Position numbers and translations under genes: made by a program. Shown one piece after another: positions 1-11,755 of a DNA stretch of 64,000 bases. A model generated the notes under the pieces. It did not search any database. It had not been told where the DNA came from and saw only the letters and a list, made by a program, of their open reading frames with translations. Source of the stretch: Cerrena zonata (Eukaryota > Basidiomycota > Agaricomycetes > Polyporales > Cerrenaceae); contig JASBNA010000063.1 of assembly GCA_038087015.1 (NCBI GenBank), positions 184,150 to 248,149 of the forward strand, given 5' to 3'. Each line of letters opens with the position of its first letter. The stretch's first letter is position 1.

Positions 1-3000
1 TGGGAGATCCTGCTACCACAGCTGGGGGAGAAGATGCATTGGTGGGAGGGTGCATTGGGCCATAGAAATTCATAAGAGACGGAGGAGCAGGTGGGCCGAC
101 AGTGGTGCTTGGAACAGTGGGGGCGGTGGGTTGTTCAGCAGACGTTGCAGGTGGTGACATCGACGATTTTGTATTATTTTCAGCGTCGAGATGGTGGTGA
201 TGGTGGTGGTGATGGACTTCGCTTGGTTGTGGAATATCAGTCTTTTGTGTATTTTTCTTGTTGGTGGCCTTTAATGCGTTGATTTTATATTTAATGAATT
301 TTAATATTTTTAAATATTTCAAGTCTTCATCCATTTCTTCATCGTCCCAGTCAATACCGTCAACTAAATATTCGTCCATCTCGTCATCACTCTCATCATT
401 TTTCTTTTGCTCTTTTAATATCTCGTCTTTGAATTCATCACTCATAAGCTTAACAAATAGTTCATCCTCTTTTAATTTAGTAGGGGGTTTGAACTTAGTT
501 GAGCTAGGTGGGATATGGTAATTAATGAATATTTTAATAAACAACTCAACACTTCTGCTTAAAATTTCAACAGAATCGTTAATTAACAATCCACCCTTCT
601 TGAATATTTTTAAGGAACAAATTAATAAATATAACATTTGTAATATTATGGATTTTTTCAAGTTGATTATAGTCATTGATAACCCATTTAACATGTAATT
701 GAAGGGAGATGGGGGAATTTGTTTTCTCATTCTCTTGGTTTGGTTTTGTTGATTAGTTTGATTTGGCAATTCTAATCCTCCACCACCAAATATGTTATTG
801 TTTGGTTTTCTTCTCTTAACCAGAAAATCATTAATAACAAACCCATCATCATCAACGTCTAATCCCAAGCTATCCATTATAACTTGATTTGCCCCAGTGC
901 TACGATTCATAAGAGGATTTGTATTTGCAGTGCTTGGTGCATTGTGAGGATCACTAACGTTGAGATTACCCGAATCATCTTCCCAACTTTCAATTGACTG
1001 TTCAACATGTTCGAATATCAAAATGAAATATGCCAAAACTTCCCTTGAAATATTTGATATTTTGACATAATAATTTTGAGTTAATTCACGATCAATAACA
1101 AAATTAAGATAATTCATTGATCTAATTAATAAATAATGGAAATTTAATTGAATCTTAATTAATTGGGATGCGGTATGAATATCAGGTAATCCAGTATTCA
1201 AGTAATTGATCAAGCCTTCATGACTTATTCCAGAGCTACCTAAATTATTATTGATGGTTATATTATGGTATAAATTGGAGGAAGTAACACTCGATAACCT
1301 TGGTAAATTCATTTGACTTGCTAAAGGTAATAAATTTATGTTCTTCTCTTTTAAAGAGTATCTCCAATTTGATAAATTTTTATCAATTGTTAAAAACTGA
1401 GTGAAGTTATAATTTAAATTACCATCATTCCCATCACCATCATCATCATTTAGGATCCAGTCTAAATGCTTATTATTCCCACTCTTCTTTTGATTTTCAA
1501 CATTAGAAGAGCGATCATCATTTTTTAAATATTGATAATAATTTGGAGAAAACGAAGAAGGAAGAATAATGTTTACTAAATTTAAAAATTCCACACTTGG
1601 TTTTAAGAGAGTTTTAAATAATTCATCAACACCACTACTATCAAGAGAATCAATTTCTAATAACGTGCTTAACTTGGAAGGAGTCAATTCAAAATATCTA
1701 TCGATAGTAACGGGATTAATAACAGTGGTGTTTAAACTTGGTTTAAAACCAAATTTCAAATTGAAACATTTTAATAAAATTTTAAAAGCCCAAAAAATCT
1801 TAACACGATTTCTTTTTTGCAGTAAAGTTAATGCTAAATCATTGAAGAACAAGTTTTTTGAATTAAGATTTATACCCAATATACCAATAAAAGAATTAAT
1901 CAAAGAAGAAAGCACCAAAGACTTTTCCTTATTATTAGTTAAAATTGAGTAGTATAAAAACAATAAATAAGTTTGTAATTGATTGATTGAAACATGGAAA
2001 ACATTGAAATATGGCAAGAAATCATACAATGATCTAATGACTGAATCATTTGATCTGGTTGTATCATTTTTAGTTTTTTTGGAAAATGAATAATTTGGAG
2101 TTGCATGATTCAATAAAAGGTTTAAATTAATTGTAGGATCATTCATCATTATCATGGCGTATATTTGAATAACTACCATCAAGTATTCATTAACAACCTG
2201 ATAATCATTATTCAGAATATTGTAACCATTTATTGTAGCGTCATCATAAGTAAACATAAAGGGATACATTGTATGGAAAGCATCGTAACTTTCCATAAAT
2301 TGCTTATAATCAAATAATGGGATAAACGTATTATAATTAATGAAAAAATGAATGATTTGGCAATCAAGTTCTCTTTTATTATTGAACATTTTTTTAAAAT
2401 TTCCAATAAGTTTAATGAATAAATCATATACGTCTCTAGGTAACTCATTATTTGTCAAATGAGACATTTCACCCAAGATATCATTATGTTGAGCATAATT
2501 GTTAACCGTTATAGGATTGTAAATGACTTCCAAATCTCGATTATGAAATTGATTATACATAGTATAAGATGGATGATACAAGTAAGAATTTGGATCATTT
2601 AGCAAAAAATTATGACTGTTGGTAATTTTCAAAAAGGGTAAGTTTAAACTTATGAGTAAGTGGTTGAATTGCGATTCAAAATTCAAGTTATCATTCCCAA
2701 TAACTATACCTTTACTATCGAGATTGAATATTTGATCAATTGGATTATTAATTGGTACCGAATTATTTTCGTTAGTGGTCAACATAACACTTTTAGTATT
2801 AGCACTAGGTTTCTCCTTATCCTCAGTCTTAATTGGTTGCAGCAGCGGGGCCTGTAGCAGTGGTGCTTGCAGCAGCATTTGCGGTAATGGTGGTGATTGG
2901 CTTGATTCGTCCACCGGTAATCCAGCATTCAATTTCAACTGTCTGTTTTCTTCCTGCAAAACCTTAAGTTTCTGTTCCAAATTTTCAGTATATCCTTTTG

Positions 3001-3238
3001 GGAATGCTCTTCTCGTCAATTTATCACTTGTTTTACAATCAAAATCAATCTTTTCACAATTTCTACATGGTGTTAAACCATCACATTTGATCTTTTTAAT
3101 TCGACATCTGTCACAAGCCTGGGACACTCTCACCCCCGAAGTGGTGTTAATAAGCTTCAAGTTCGAAACTGCCTTGTCTGCTTTCTCTTTCTTCGTTTTC
3201 ACCGGAGGTGACTGTGAAGATTCTGATTTATTTGGCAT
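1..3238 (-). CDS. Zn2Cys6 transcription factor, C-terminus cut by the window edge
   Basis: Fungal binuclear zinc-cluster DNA-binding regulator, nuclear by family. The start is the ATG at 3236-3238 and the frame stays open to base 1, about 1079 codons, with no stop in the window. The cluster has Cys at residues 42, 45, 52, 58, 61 and 68 (C-x2-C-x6-C-x5-C-x2-C-x6-C). It is followed by a [19 protein letters not shown] linker and a short heptad-like segment, a combination I associate with the Cat8/Eds1 subgroup. The middle should hold the fungal transcription-factor domain but I see no short diagnostic motif. The far part is Asn/Asp-rich with acidic runs and a seven-His stretch near the left edge. 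Family assignment is firm; the exact orthologue and target genes are not determined. Confidence 0.88.
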   Translation of the reverse strand, partial: MPNKSESSQSPPVKTKKEKADKAVSNLKLINTTSGVRVSQACDRCRIKKIKCDGLTPCRNCEKIDFDCKTSDKLTRRAFPKGYTENLEQKLKVLQEENRQLKLNAGLPVDESSQSPPLPQMLLQAPLLQAPLLQPIKTEDKEKPSANTKSVMLTTNENNSVPINNPIDQIFNLDSKGIVIGNDNLNFESQFNHLLISLNLPFLKITNSHNFLLNDPNSYLYHPSYTMYNQFHNRDLEVIYNPITVNNYAQHNDILGEMSHLTNNELPRDVYDLFIKLIGNFKKMFNNKRELDCQIIHFFINYNTFIPLFDYKQFMESYDAFHTMYPFMFTYDDATINGYNILNNDYQVVNEYLMVVIQIYAMIMMNDPTINLNLLLNHATPNYSFSKKTKNDTTRSNDSVIRSLYDFLPYFNVFHVSINQLQTYLLFLYYSILTNNKEKSLVLSSLINSFIGILGINLNSKNLFFNDLALTLLQKRNRVKIFWAFKILLKCFNLKFGFKPSLNTTVINPVTIDRYFELTPSKLSTLLEIDSLDSSGVDELFKTLLKPSVEFLNLVNIILPSSFSPNYYQYLKNDDRSSNVENQKKSGNNKHLDWILNDDDGDGNDGNLNYNFTQFLTIDKNLSNWRYSLKEKNINLLPLASQMNLPRLSSVTSSNLYHNITINNNLGSSGISHEGLINYLNTGLPDIHTASQLIKIQLNFHYLLIRSMNYLNFVIDRELTQNYYVKISNISREVLAYFILIFEHVEQSIESWEDDSGNLNVSDPHNAPSTANTNPLMNRSTGANQVIMDSLGLDVDDDGFVINDFLVKRRKPNNNIFGGGGLELPNQTNQQNQTKRMRKQIPPSPFNYMLNGLSMTIINLKKSIILQMLYLLICSLKIFKKGGLLINDSVEILSRSVELFIKIFINYHIPPSSTKFKPPTKLKEDELFVKLMSDEFKDEILKEQKKNDESDDEMDEYLVDGIDWDDEEMDEDLKYLKILKFIKYKINALKATNKKNTQKTDIPQPSEVHHHHHHHHLDAENNTKSSMSPPATSAEQPTAPTVPSTTVGPPAPPSLMNFYGPMHPPTNASSPPAVVAGSP

Positions 3239-3979
3239 GTTTTATTCTGTCACTCTCTTAAACTTCTCCAAGTTCTGTTATATAAAAGTTAGAACCAAGA
3301 CTATGTAGCAGCTGTTGTATATCCTGGATAGCGTTTTCAGAAAGAATAAAGAATAAGCAAAGGAGTTCAAAGGTATATATTCATGCTTGAATGTTTTTTT
3401 TTTTTTTTTTTTTTTTCTTTTATTAGTTTCTTTAACCCCAGATTTTTGCTTTCCTAATTGAATATTAACAAAATTGATTCATCTTATGAGCAATTGTTAA
3501 GGTGTACTGGTGTTATACTAAGAAATTGCGAAAAACAGTGCCTCGGATATAAGGAACCAGCCCACAAATCGGATTTCTCGGCTTAACGGATTGCTCTATT
3601 ATTTTGGGCACGGTACACGTCCCCCTTTTTTTTCTTCGCTTAATTAAATTTGACTTACGTCAGAGTCGAACGGAGGAGAGAATTGCAGTGAATGGACTTG
3701 TGTAAATAGATTTGTAATTGGAGTTAAGTAAGACATGTCTTAGATCACGTACGGGTCTAAAGCCGAGTGACTACGGGCTTATAGGTTTTGCAGTCGTGGC
3801 TGGTACATGAAGATTAACGTAATAATATATTTATAAATAGTAGAATTTGAAATAAAAGGATAATTTAAGAATATACATGGATAAAAAGAGAAAAGGATAA
3901 AATGAAGATAAATAGAGGAGAATGAAGATAAATAGAAAATCAAACTTTTTAATTACTTGTGAAAATGCTCAAGAGATAC
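3239..3979. other. Intergenic: promoter of the zinc-cluster gene and 3' flank of ILV2
   Basis: No gene seen. It holds a 23-base T-run at 3394-3416 and a bZIP-like TTACGTCA at 3655-3662, about 420 bases upstream of the regulator's start. The right part is the AT-rich 3' flank of ILV2. Confidence 0.6.
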
Positions 3980-6016
3980 TTAATGTAAACCACCGGTTCT
4001 TTCTCTTCTTATTTCTTTTTCTTGTCTTTCGACTTCTGCATCGAATTGGATGAAATCATCTAATGCATTACCACCTGGAACCATTGGTAAGACAGGGACT
4101 TTCTTTTCAACAATGACTTCTAATAAAACAGGGCCCTTGGCGTCTAAGAATTGTTTAACACCAGATTTTAATTGATCTTGAGTTTCAATTCTAATACCTT
4201 GTAAGCCCATGGCTTCAGCTAATTTCATGAAATCAGGGTTTGATTGATGGGTATGAGAATATCTATGTTCATAAAATAATGATTGCCATTGAGTAACCAT
4301 ACCTTGTTCTTCATTATTTAAAACACAAATTTTAACTGGAGCGTTTGCTTGAACAGCAGAAGATAATTCGGTTAAAGTCATACTAAAGGAAGCGTCACCA
4401 TCAATATCAATAACGATAGCTTCAGGTTTAGCAATTTGGGCACCAATAGCAGCTGGTAAACCATAACCCATAGTACCTAAACCACCAGAGGTAATCATGG
4501 TTCTTGGCTTAGTCCAAGTCCAGTGTTGAGCAGTCCACATTTGATGTTGTCCAACACCAGTGGTAACAATAACTTCTTTACCATAAGTTTGGGATTGATC
4601 CGAAATTTCTCTGATTAAAGTTTGTGGTTTAATTTTAGAATCAGGAGTTTCTTTCATATAATTATAAGGGTATTTTTCTTTCCATAATTTAATTTGAGAC
4701 ATCCAATCATTTCTTTCTTTAATTTGATTAATGAGTGGTAAAAATTTAGAAAGATTGGAAGTAACATCACCTTCAACTGCTTCAGTTGCTTCAACAACCT
4801 TATTAATATTCTTTGGACTAATTTCAAAGTGAATAATACCACCTCTACCTTCTTGAGCAGCTAATTTAGCAGCAGGAGCAAATTTTGAAACATTACCAGT
4901 AACACGATCATCAAATCTTGCACCTAAAGCTAAAATCAAATCAGCATTTTGCATTGCAACATTTGCAGCAGCGTTACCATGCATACCTAAGAAATCTAAA
5001 GATTTTTCATCATTTTGATCATATGCACCTAAAGCTTGAATAGTAGTAGTAACTGGAATAATTGCTTTATCAGCTAATTCTTTTAATAATTTTGGACCAT
5101 CTTCGTTATTTAATATACCAGCACCACAATAAATAATTGGTTTTTTAGCTTTATTTAATAAACTGGAAGCTCTTTTAATTGCTTCCATAGTAAATTCAGT
5201 GGCTGCCTTTTTAGTAATTTGACTTAAAGCATTTGATGGTAAAGTAGTATTGATTGGAATTGGTTCTCTTAAAATAGCTGCAGTAACATCTTTTGGTAAA
5301 TCAACTAAAACAGGACCTGGTCTACCAGAAGTAGCAATTTCAAAAGCTTCATTAATTCTTTTTGGTAATTCGGCAACATTTTTAACCATAACATTCCATT
5401 TGGTACATGATCTTGAAATACCGATAACATCAGCTTCTTGGAAAGCATCAGTACCAATAGCAGTGGTTGGAACTTGACCACTGAAAACAACCAATGGAAC
5501 ACCATCCATTAATGCATCAGCCATTGGAGTTATAACATTAGTAGCACCAGGACCAGAGGTAACTAAAACAACCCCAGGTTTACCACTGGCACGAGCATAA
5601 CCTTCAGCCATATGTCCAGCACCTTGTTCATGTCTTGGTAAGACAAATTGGAATTTTTCAGAATTGTAAATAGCATCGAAAACTGGTAAAATAGCACCAC
5701 CAGCGTAACCGAAAACAGTATCAACTTTATGTCTTAACATCATTTCGTGGAAAATTTCCCCACCGGTTAACCCAATAAAGGAATCATCCATAATTGGTTG
5801 GTGTGAGTGAATACTCTTACCAATACTTTCGTCTTGGGTTTCTTGATTAAATGAAGGTGCTGGGGTTGGTCTATTATTACCACCGTTATTATTTTCATTA
5901 TTGGTCATGGTAGCCTTAGATAAGTTAGATTTGGTAAGATATCTAACTTGGCCACGACAACTGGCCATAAGAAGTGCTCTTTTGGCACTGGAAGCCCTTA
6001 TAGTACGGGAGATCAT
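3980..6016 (-). CDS. ILV2: Acetolactate (acetohydroxyacid) synthase catalytic subunit, mitochondrial
   Basis: Condenses two pyruvates, or pyruvate with 2-oxobutyrate, in the first common step of valine, leucine and isoleucine synthesis in the mitochondrial matrix. It uses ThDP, FAD and Mg. The 678-aa protein starts at the ATG at 6014-6016. The first 35 residues are rich in Arg, Ser and Lys and look like a mitochondrial presequence. The N-terminal ThDP domain carries the catalytic Glu at about residue 130 in [17 protein letters not shown]. The ThDP/Mg motif GDAS (about 540-543) leads to the Asn pair in NNEEQG (567-572). Length and domain order match the fungal family. The upstream region has Gcn4-like, Leu3-like and E-box sites annotated separately. 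Confidence is high. Confidence 0.97.
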   Translation of the reverse strand: MISRTIRASSAKRALLMASCRGQVRYLTKSNLSKATMTNNENNNGGNNRPTPAPSFNQETQDESIGKSIHSHQPIMDDSFIGLTGGEIFHEMMLRHKVDTVFGYAGGAILPVFDAIYNSEKFQFVLPRHEQGAGHMAEGYARASGKPGVVLVTSGPGATNVITPMADALMDGVPLVVFSGQVPTTAIGTDAFQEADVIGISRSCTKWNVMVKNVAELPKRINEAFEIATSGRPGPVLVDLPKDVTAAILREPIPINTTLPSNALSQITKKAATEFTMEAIKRASSLLNKAKKPIIYCGAGILNNEDGPKLLKELADKAIIPVTTTIQALGAYDQNDEKSLDFLGMHGNAAANVAMQNADLILALGARFDDRVTGNVSKFAPAAKLAAQEGRGGIIHFEISPKNINKVVEATEAVEGDVTSNLSKFLPLINQIKERNDWMSQIKLWKEKYPYNYMKETPDSKIKPQTLIREISDQSQTYGKEVIVTTGVGQHQMWTAQHWTWTKPRTMITSGGLGTMGYGLPAAIGAQIAKPEAIVIDIDGDASFSMTLTELSSAVQANAPVKICVLNNEEQGMVTQWQSLFYEHRYSHTHQSNPDFMKLAEAMGLQGIRIETQDQLKSGVKQFLDAKGPVLLEVIVEKKVPVLPMVPGGNALDDFIQFDAEVERQEKEIRRERTGGLH

Positions 6017-6272
6017 CTTATAAAAATCCTTGTTTTAGGAAATCAACTTGATTCAATCAAATAAGTGAAAATTTTTTTGAAAAAAATTAATTTTTTTTCT
6101 CTCTCTATTACTTCTCCAGTAAATTCAACCTATTCAACAGGTAACAAAGAAATAGATGAAAAAGTATTATCTTGACAAACAAGTAAGAGTAGAAGTGAAG
6201 AGGAATATGCTTTTTTCAAAAAAGACAAGCTTTATTGAATTTAAACTATAATATAAAAATATGGAGTAAGAA

Positions 6273-6279
6273 TGAGTCA
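6273..6279. promoter_or_regulatory. Gcn4-type site TGAGTCA upstream of ILV2
   Basis: Exact match to the Gcn4/AP-1 core TGAGTCA, 257 bases upstream of the ILV2 ATG. General amino-acid control of ILV genes by Gcn4 is established in yeasts; that this site is used here is inference. Confidence 0.55.
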
Positions 6280-6469
6280 GTGAAATCATCAAGTTACTCA
6301 CCTGAGAAGAGTTTACTGTGAAGTTTTGGTGAACAACCATACAAAACAAAAAAAAAAAAATGAAAAAAAATTGAAAAAGCGTAAACGGCCTTTTTCATCG
6401 CACCAACGGAGATTTTTTTTGCTGTTTTTCTTTCTTTTTGCGTTCGGCGACTTCCGGAATAGGCAGCGG

Positions 6470-6498
6470 TCACGTGAGCGGAGAAATGAAATCACGTG
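6470..6498. promoter_or_regulatory. Paired E-boxes (TCACGTGA and CACGTG) upstream of ILV2
   Basis: Two CACGTG cores lie 17 bases apart: one in the perfect palindrome TCACGTGA (6470-6477), the other at 6493-6498. They are likely sites for a Cbf1- or Pho4-type bHLH protein. They lie about 455-480 bases upstream of the ILV2 start. Confidence 0.45.
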
Positions 6499-6540
6499 TG
6501 GGGTTCCGGCGTTGCAAAGGGTGTTGGTTTACGTAAGCCA

Positions 6541-6550
6541 CCGGAACCGG
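6541..6550. promoter_or_regulatory. Leu3-type palindrome CCGGAACCGG upstream of ILV2
   Basis: The palindrome fits the Leu3 consensus CCGN4CGG. Leu3 senses alpha-isopropylmalate and controls ILV and LEU genes in other yeasts, so its position 525 bases upstream of ILV2 is meaningful. Use here is inferred, not shown. Confidence 0.6.
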
Positions 6551-7126
6551 AGACGCTTTCTGGATCAGGCTACAGAGAAGTAGATGAACTAATGAACTCG
6601 TGATGTTCGAAGAATAGCCAGGGCAAAGAGAGAGGCGAGTGCTAGAAGAGCTATGGAAGAATGAGTAATCTGATTTACTTGTAGTGCAAATGCGTAGTAC
6701 GACCGCAATTGGAAGGAAGGACGGAGGGATAGTAAGGATAAGCAAGCAAGCCGAACCAAACACTAGACGGGAGGTTGGTAGAGGTATGACGAGGACTGCA
6801 AGATGGATACACGTCAGGGGAACAAGGCAAGATTCAGGGACTCTGAGGTCTTCGGATTAATTAGCTGTCAAATCTTCTCCGCAGACAGATATTGCTCTCA
6901 AATTATTCAATAGGTATTGCAACACTAATGGCTGTGAAAAAACAAAAGGGTGCACTACATAAAATCACCTAAAAATACATAAGATTATCTAAAATACAAT
7001 ATTAAATTAGAAATGAAGGAAGAAATGAAGGAATTAAATAATAAACTTTTGAAACTCTTATATCAAATAATTTAAAAAGGACAAACAAAAAAAAAAAAAT
7101 AACCCAATAGACATCTAGTCAAATGC

Positions 7127-8647
7127 TCAATCTTGTTTTTCTAATCGATTGTGATCATCATCATTTTGATTAGTTGAGACATTTGAGCTTCCAACAGCGT
7201 TATATATTTGGGTGTTTTCTTTATCAACGTATTCATTTGCTAAAGTAGGAGTTTGAGGACTCATTGATTGGTCCATTTGTTGATGCTGTTGAGGAGTACC
7301 CCAATCCCAGAAATCTCTTCTAACTTCAACGTAATCATAAGCAAATTCACCAATTTGATCTTCATCGACCCCTCTTTCTTCAGAATCGTAATCTAATCTT
7401 AAATGTAATCCCGGAATTTTATCAATAGCAAAACAAAGTATAGCGGTAACTCCTCCGGAATAAGCAATACAGGCAAGAATATAAGCAATCTGAATGTATA
7501 ATTGTTTATAATTATGATCAATCCAACCACCATCATGAGAAGTGACACCATCATAACCAACCACAGTTTTAGAACCGAAGAGAGCATTAAAAATTAAACC
7601 AACAATACCAGCAATACCGTGCTCAGCTAAAACATCAAGAGAATCATCAACACGACACAAGTATTTGAATTTAGTTGAAAAATTACAAACAACCCCGGCA
7701 ACAATACCCAAAATAACACTAGCCCATAAAGGAATAACCCCTGAAGAAGGAGTGGCAGCCACTAAACCAGAAATGGCCCCCGATAACAAACCACCAAGAA
7801 CGTATTTGCCTTCTAATCTAAAATCTAATAAACACCAAGAAATAGCTCCAAAAGAAGCACATAAATGAGTGTTCAACATTGAATAAGGAACTTTGACAGA
7901 AACATTTGCACAACTGAATCCATTGAAAAACAACCAACCAACGTATAAAAGACAAGTACCCAAAAACATGGTTGATAAATTATGAGGTCTATAATTAATC
8001 ATTAAAGTTTCATTACGACGACCTAAAAATGCACTATAAACAAAAGCACTTACCCCCGATAAAATTTCAACTGGACCACCACCAGCATAATCAAGTACCC
8101 CTGACTTAAACCCAGCAGCCCAACCATTATCTGACCAAATCCAATAAACAACTGGACAGTAAACAATTGTAGACCAACAAAAGAAAAAAATACATGCTGG
8201 TAAAAAACGTCCTCTTTCAGCAACACATGCTCCTGCTAAAATAGCCAAGGTAACCAACAAAAACTGTAATTGGAAAAGAGCAAATGCAATTTCGGGATAA
8301 GTATCATCCGATGATCCTTTACCCAATAAACCTTTGAACCCAAAATAATGTAAATCTCCAATAAAATTATTGGAAGATGTGGTTGAAAATGCTAATGAAT
8401 ACCCCCAGAAATACCATTGGAAACATCCAATAAATGAACTCATTATAACTATCCATATCATGGAAAGAGCACTCTTTCTTCTTGCTAACCCAGAATATAA
8501 AAATGCTAAACCTGGTACCATAATCCAAATTATGGATGATGCAACAGTGAATAATAAAATTTCACTTTGATTATAGTCATTATTTTCAACAAATAGCTTT
8601 CGTTTACTTATTATCCCGTTAGATGCTTGTATTATACTAGAAATCAT
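7127..8647 (-). CDS. MEP1: Ammonium permease of the Mep1/Mep3 type
   Basis: Plasma-membrane ammonium transporter of the Mep/Amt/Rh family. The 506-aa protein starts at the ATG at 8645-8647 and has about eleven hydrophobic segments with a hydrophilic C-tail, as usual. The signature region reads DYAGGGPVEILSG: the first pore 'twin' residue is Glu rather than His, which is typical of the Mep1/Mep3 branch and unlike the Mep2 sensor branch. The second pore His is kept in AEHGIAG. The C-tail after about residue 430 is Gln/Asn-rich. Its promoter carries several GATAA cores, fitting control by GATA factors under nitrogen limitation. It lies between ILV2 and an FGR23-like gene, an order I recall from C. 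albicans. Confidence 0.95.
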   Translation of the reverse strand: MISSIIQASNGIISKRKLFVENNDYNQSEILLFTVASSIIWIMVPGLAFLYSGLARRKSALSMIWIVIMSSFIGCFQWYFWGYSLAFSTTSSNNFIGDLHYFGFKGLLGKGSSDDTYPEIAFALFQLQFLLVTLAILAGACVAERGRFLPACIFFFCWSTIVYCPVVYWIWSDNGWAAGFKSGVLDYAGGGPVEILSGVSAFVYSAFLGRRNETLMINYRPHNLSTMFLGTCLLYVGWLFFNGFSCANVSVKVPYSMLNTHLCASFGAISWCLLDFRLEGKYVLGGLLSGAISGLVAATPSSGVIPLWASVILGIVAGVVCNFSTKFKYLCRVDDSLDVLAEHGIAGIVGLIFNALFGSKTVVGYDGVTSHDGGWIDHNYKQLYIQIAYILACIAYSGGVTAILCFAIDKIPGLHLRLDYDSEERGVDEDQIGEFAYDYVEVRRDFWDWGTPQQHQQMDQSMSPQTPTLANEYVDKENTQIYNAVGSSNVSTNQNDDDHNRLEKQD

Positions 8648-9532
8648 ATCTGTATAAGTCTAAATAGTAAGTACAATTAAAAAAAGAAAAAAGAAAATTT
8701 TTATCAGCTTTTTCCAGTCAAATTTTCTTAGAGCAAATCCAACGGTCTTTATAATAATTTAATCAAAACTGGAGTATTGGAGGTTATTCAAAATGAAAAT
8801 ACACTAAAAACCTAATAATAAAAGAAATAAAAAGAAAAAAAAAAAAAAAACGGCAACCGGACAAAACAAAAGAATGCATCACTAAAGAGAAACCGTACAA
8901 TTTCACTACTTGATAACCTGATGTATACCCTTACTACATTCCATTAGGCTACTAATGAGCAATTCTGCTACTGTTTTTACCCGTCACTTCATTGGCATAG
9001 CCAGTGGGGGCGGCCTTCATATGATTTAGAGTGAAAACGTTTGCAATTAATGATTCATTTGCAGTAATAAGAAAAGAAAAAAAGGCGGAACATTTCACTA
9101 CTGTCAAACCTTTTCTTCACTTTTTTTTTTTTGTTTTGTTAGCGAGATTTTTCTACGTTGTTATCAGGCCAATCACATACTTTTGCTGCTTATCAATTCA
9201 TCAGGATGCACGCCCGTACACCGCGGTTTTTTTTCTTTCAACGATGACTACTTGGCTAACGGGCGAGGGTAATGGACGTGACTGAGTATGTGCTTAGATG
9301 GAAGCCCAGAAACCCTCTGTGCCTAGACGAGGGCACCGCAGTTAGAGGTAGCTAGGGGTAAAATGCCCTATTAGATAACTAAAGTATCGCTGACTCGGTA
9401 CGCATTTTTATTGGGTTGATACTGTCTGGTGCGCAATGCGAGCTCCGTTTCATGCCGGGTCGATGAGTATGCTGCGAAAAGAGCACACTAATACATAAAG
9501 ACATGAATACATAAATGTATATGAACAGCTAT
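8648..9532. other. Intergenic: MEP1 promoter with GATA cores
   Basis: GATAA cores in either orientation lie at 8701-8705, 8912-8916, 9161-9165 and 9189-9194 (the last is GATAAG on the minus strand). These are candidate Gat1/Gln3 sites for nitrogen control of MEP1. The part at about 9290-9470 is richer in G+C than the flanks and I cannot explain it. No gene seen. Confidence 0.5.
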
Positions 9533-11530
9533 TTAAAATAAACATATTATAAGTATAGATAAAAGAGAAAAGTTTGGAGAGGGCTTGATTGCAAGACCCA
9601 GGTAGGTCACCTCTGGTGTAGGCGTAGTCTGTTCTGGTAGACTAGTAATACTGGTGCTTTCGACCTGGCTAGCTTTGCTTTCAATACATGGAACAAGTGT
9701 AGTATAAGTAAAGTGCTTGGTTGTTGTTTCGTCAATCAGAGTGGATGTAGTTATACTGTACGTGAAGGATGTATGATCAATGGATTCGCTTGGGGTGATA
9801 CTTGCTGGAGCTGAAGCAGGGAAAGAGGTGTGCGTCAAAGTGGCTGAAGTATCCGAGGTGGCTTTGGAAGTGCCTGGGGTCGTATTTGGGGACGTTTCTG
9901 ACCAAGCAGAGCTGCTAGTTCTAGCTTCAAGAGAAGATGACCCAGAAGTGCTAGTATCAAAAGATGAACCAGTAGAAGTTAAAGAAGTAGAAGCAGAACA
10001 TGATTCAGAACATGAGGTAATTGTAGTAGAGTCGGTTTTGGTTTTCAAGGTGCTTTTCAGAGTTAAGGTAATAACTTCTGACGTTGAGCAACTAGAGGAT
10101 TCGGTGTTTGTGATGGTGGTTTCTGTAGTGATAGTTGCGGAGGTGGAAGTGGAATCAGAAGTACAGCTTGAAGGTTCTTCTGAAAAGAAAGAAGCTAAAC
10201 TAGATGAACCAATTGAAGATTCAGGGGTAGTTTTCGGGGTAGGGGTTTCCAAAGTAGACCTTTGAGAGCTGGACGCTTGTGAAGTAGTAGTTTCTGAAGT
10301 AGCTTCTGAAGAAGTGGTTTCTGGAGTAGCAGTCTCTGAAGTGAGATCAGTCCTCAAAGTGGCCACTGAACTAACAATATCAGAAGTCACCGAGGAAGAA
10401 CTGGTTGTATCTGAAGATTCCTCAGGAAGTGTCGTATTTGGAATAGTAGGTGTAGTAGAGCTGGAGAAAACCCAGGAAGTCACTGATGATAAACTGATTG
10501 AAGAAGCTGAGGTAGGCGTATCAGAGGTATCAGAACCAGGTGTAGATATTTCAGATGGTTGGGAGAATGTGCTTTCGCTTGAGACTATAGTGGTGGAGCC
10601 ACCATCACATTGGTGACATGGGACGGTAATGATTTTAGTAGAAGTAGAGCGAACCGAAGAAGAAGAGCTAGATAAAGTTGAAAGAAACTGAGCAGAAGAT
10701 GGTTCAGAAGAGGCAAGGGTAACTTCAGAAAAGAAAGTAATTTCAGAAAAGGAAGTAACTTCAGAAGTAGAAGGAGAGGGTTCAAGTGAAGAAGTAGAAG
10801 AGACAACAGAAGTAGAAGTGGCAGAAGAAGTATGTTCAACAGAAGAAGAAGTGGGTTGAATAGAAGAAGAAGATACAATTGAAGAAGAAGTGGACACAAT
10901 TGAAGAAGATGTAGGTTGAATAGAAGAAGATGTAGATACAATTGAAGAAGAAATGGAAGAAGACTCAACAGAAGAAGAGGAAGTAGAGGAGGAAGTTAGC
11001 TCTTCAGAAGAGGTGGTTTCGCCAGAAGAAGTGGTTTCGCCAGAAGACGAAGTAGAAGATGAAGTAGGATCAGTCGAGGCAAAAGTAATGGTGGAAAGAG
11101 ATGTCCCATCATGACATTGATTGCATGGAACGGTGATTGTCCTGGTTGAGGTAGAGCGAACCGAGGAAGTAGAAGTTGTTACTCCAGAAGTTGTAGACAG
11201 AAGGGTGATTGTAGAAGTTGTGGACCCACCGTGGCATTGGTTGCATGGAATAGTAATAACCTTAGTGGAAGTTGAACGAGCCGTAGTAGTCAGAGAGATA
11301 CCAGAGATAGAAGTAATTGAAGTATCAGCAAACGATCTTGAAGGGAAAGGAGCAAGAGTTCTGGAAAAGAAAATACTATCCGGGATACTATTCGTTGTGA
11401 CAGCCGAAGTGAGAGTGGTGACAGTTGAGCCACCTTGACAAGTGTGACAAGGAATGGTGACGGTTTTAGTTGAAGTTGAACGAGCCAACAAGATGTTGAA
11501 GAAGAAGAACAAACTGAGATACTTGAGCAT
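9533..11530 (-). CDS. GPI-anchored Ser/Thr-rich cell-wall protein, FGR23-like
   Basis: Predicted secreted wall or adhesin-like protein. The ATG at 11528-11530 puts a signal peptide (MLKYLSLFFFFNILLA) at the N-terminus; an upstream in-frame TTG at 11560 is not needed. The 665-aa product is largely Ser/Thr, expected to be heavily O-mannosylated, and ends in a hydrophobic tail (SLLSILIICLF) typical of GPI addition. Four copies of the block RSTST-K/R-x-I/V-T-I/V-PC-x2-C are spaced through the protein: three near the N-terminus (coding about 11100-11490) and one near 10590-10650. Low-complexity TSSSI-type repeats fill the rest. Position between MEP1 and GFA1 and the PCxxC blocks suggest C. albicans FGR23, recalled from memory. 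Ligand and role are unknown. Confidence 0.82.
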   Translation of the reverse strand: MLKYLSLFFFFNILLARSTSTKTVTIPCHTCQGGSTVTTLTSAVTTNSIPDSIFFSRTLAPFPSRSFADTSITSISGISLTTTARSTSTKVITIPCNQCHGGSTTSTITLLSTTSGVTTSTSSVRSTSTRTITVPCNQCHDGTSLSTITFASTDPTSSSTSSSGETTSSGETTSSEELTSSSTSSSSVESSSISSSIVSTSSSIQPTSSSIVSTSSSIVSSSSIQPTSSSVEHTSSATSTSVVSSTSSLEPSPSTSEVTSFSEITFFSEVTLASSEPSSAQFLSTLSSSSSSVRSTSTKIITVPCHQCDGGSTTIVSSESTFSQPSEISTPGSDTSDTPTSASSISLSSVTSWVFSSSTTPTIPNTTLPEESSDTTSSSSVTSDIVSSVATLRTDLTSETATPETTSSEATSETTTSQASSSQRSTLETPTPKTTPESSIGSSSLASFFSEEPSSCTSDSTSTSATITTETTITNTESSSCSTSEVITLTLKSTLKTKTDSTTITSCSESCSASTSLTSTGSSFDTSTSGSSSLEARTSSSAWSETSPNTTPGTSKATSDTSATLTHTSFPASAPASITPSESIDHTSFTYSITTSTLIDETTTKHFTYTTLVPCIESKASQVESTSITSLPEQTTPTPEVTYLGLAIKPSPNFSLLSILIICLF

Positions 11531-11755
11531 GGTGTAACGAGCAAAACGAAATGGAATCAAACCAAAGAGGAAGAATACATTTTTATATCAAAGATAATGA
11601 AGAAAATGGCTGCAAAGATGAAACCAGACCCGATTACCCAATCGGGGACGCAAAGGGACTATTTGAAGGGAACGGTTTCAAGATGAAGTTGATTAAGGGC
11701 CTAAAGAGGAATTTCGCAGCATAAAAAAATGTATATATTCTATTTACAAAGATAG

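Larger units (their letters stand above)
6017..7126. other. Intergenic: ILV2 promoter and MEP1 3' flank
   Basis: 1.1 kb without a credible gene. It contains the Gcn4-, E-box- and Leu3-like sites listed separately. The stretch from about 6430 to 6900 is clearly richer in G+C than its flanks. Small open frames across 6167-6763 have no recognisable homology or start context and look random. Confidence 0.6.

Noticed and set aside
6167..6763. Several small frames upstream of ILV2
   Set aside because: Overlapping frames on both strands without recognisable content, located in the ILV2 promoter.
9780..10968. Long open frames on both strands across the GPI wall gene
   Set aside because: They are mirror products of Ser/Thr codon repeats on the opposite strand; no start context or homology.
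11530..11560. Longer start of the GPI wall protein
   Set aside because: The upstream codon is TTG and the extra ten residues would spoil the signal peptide.
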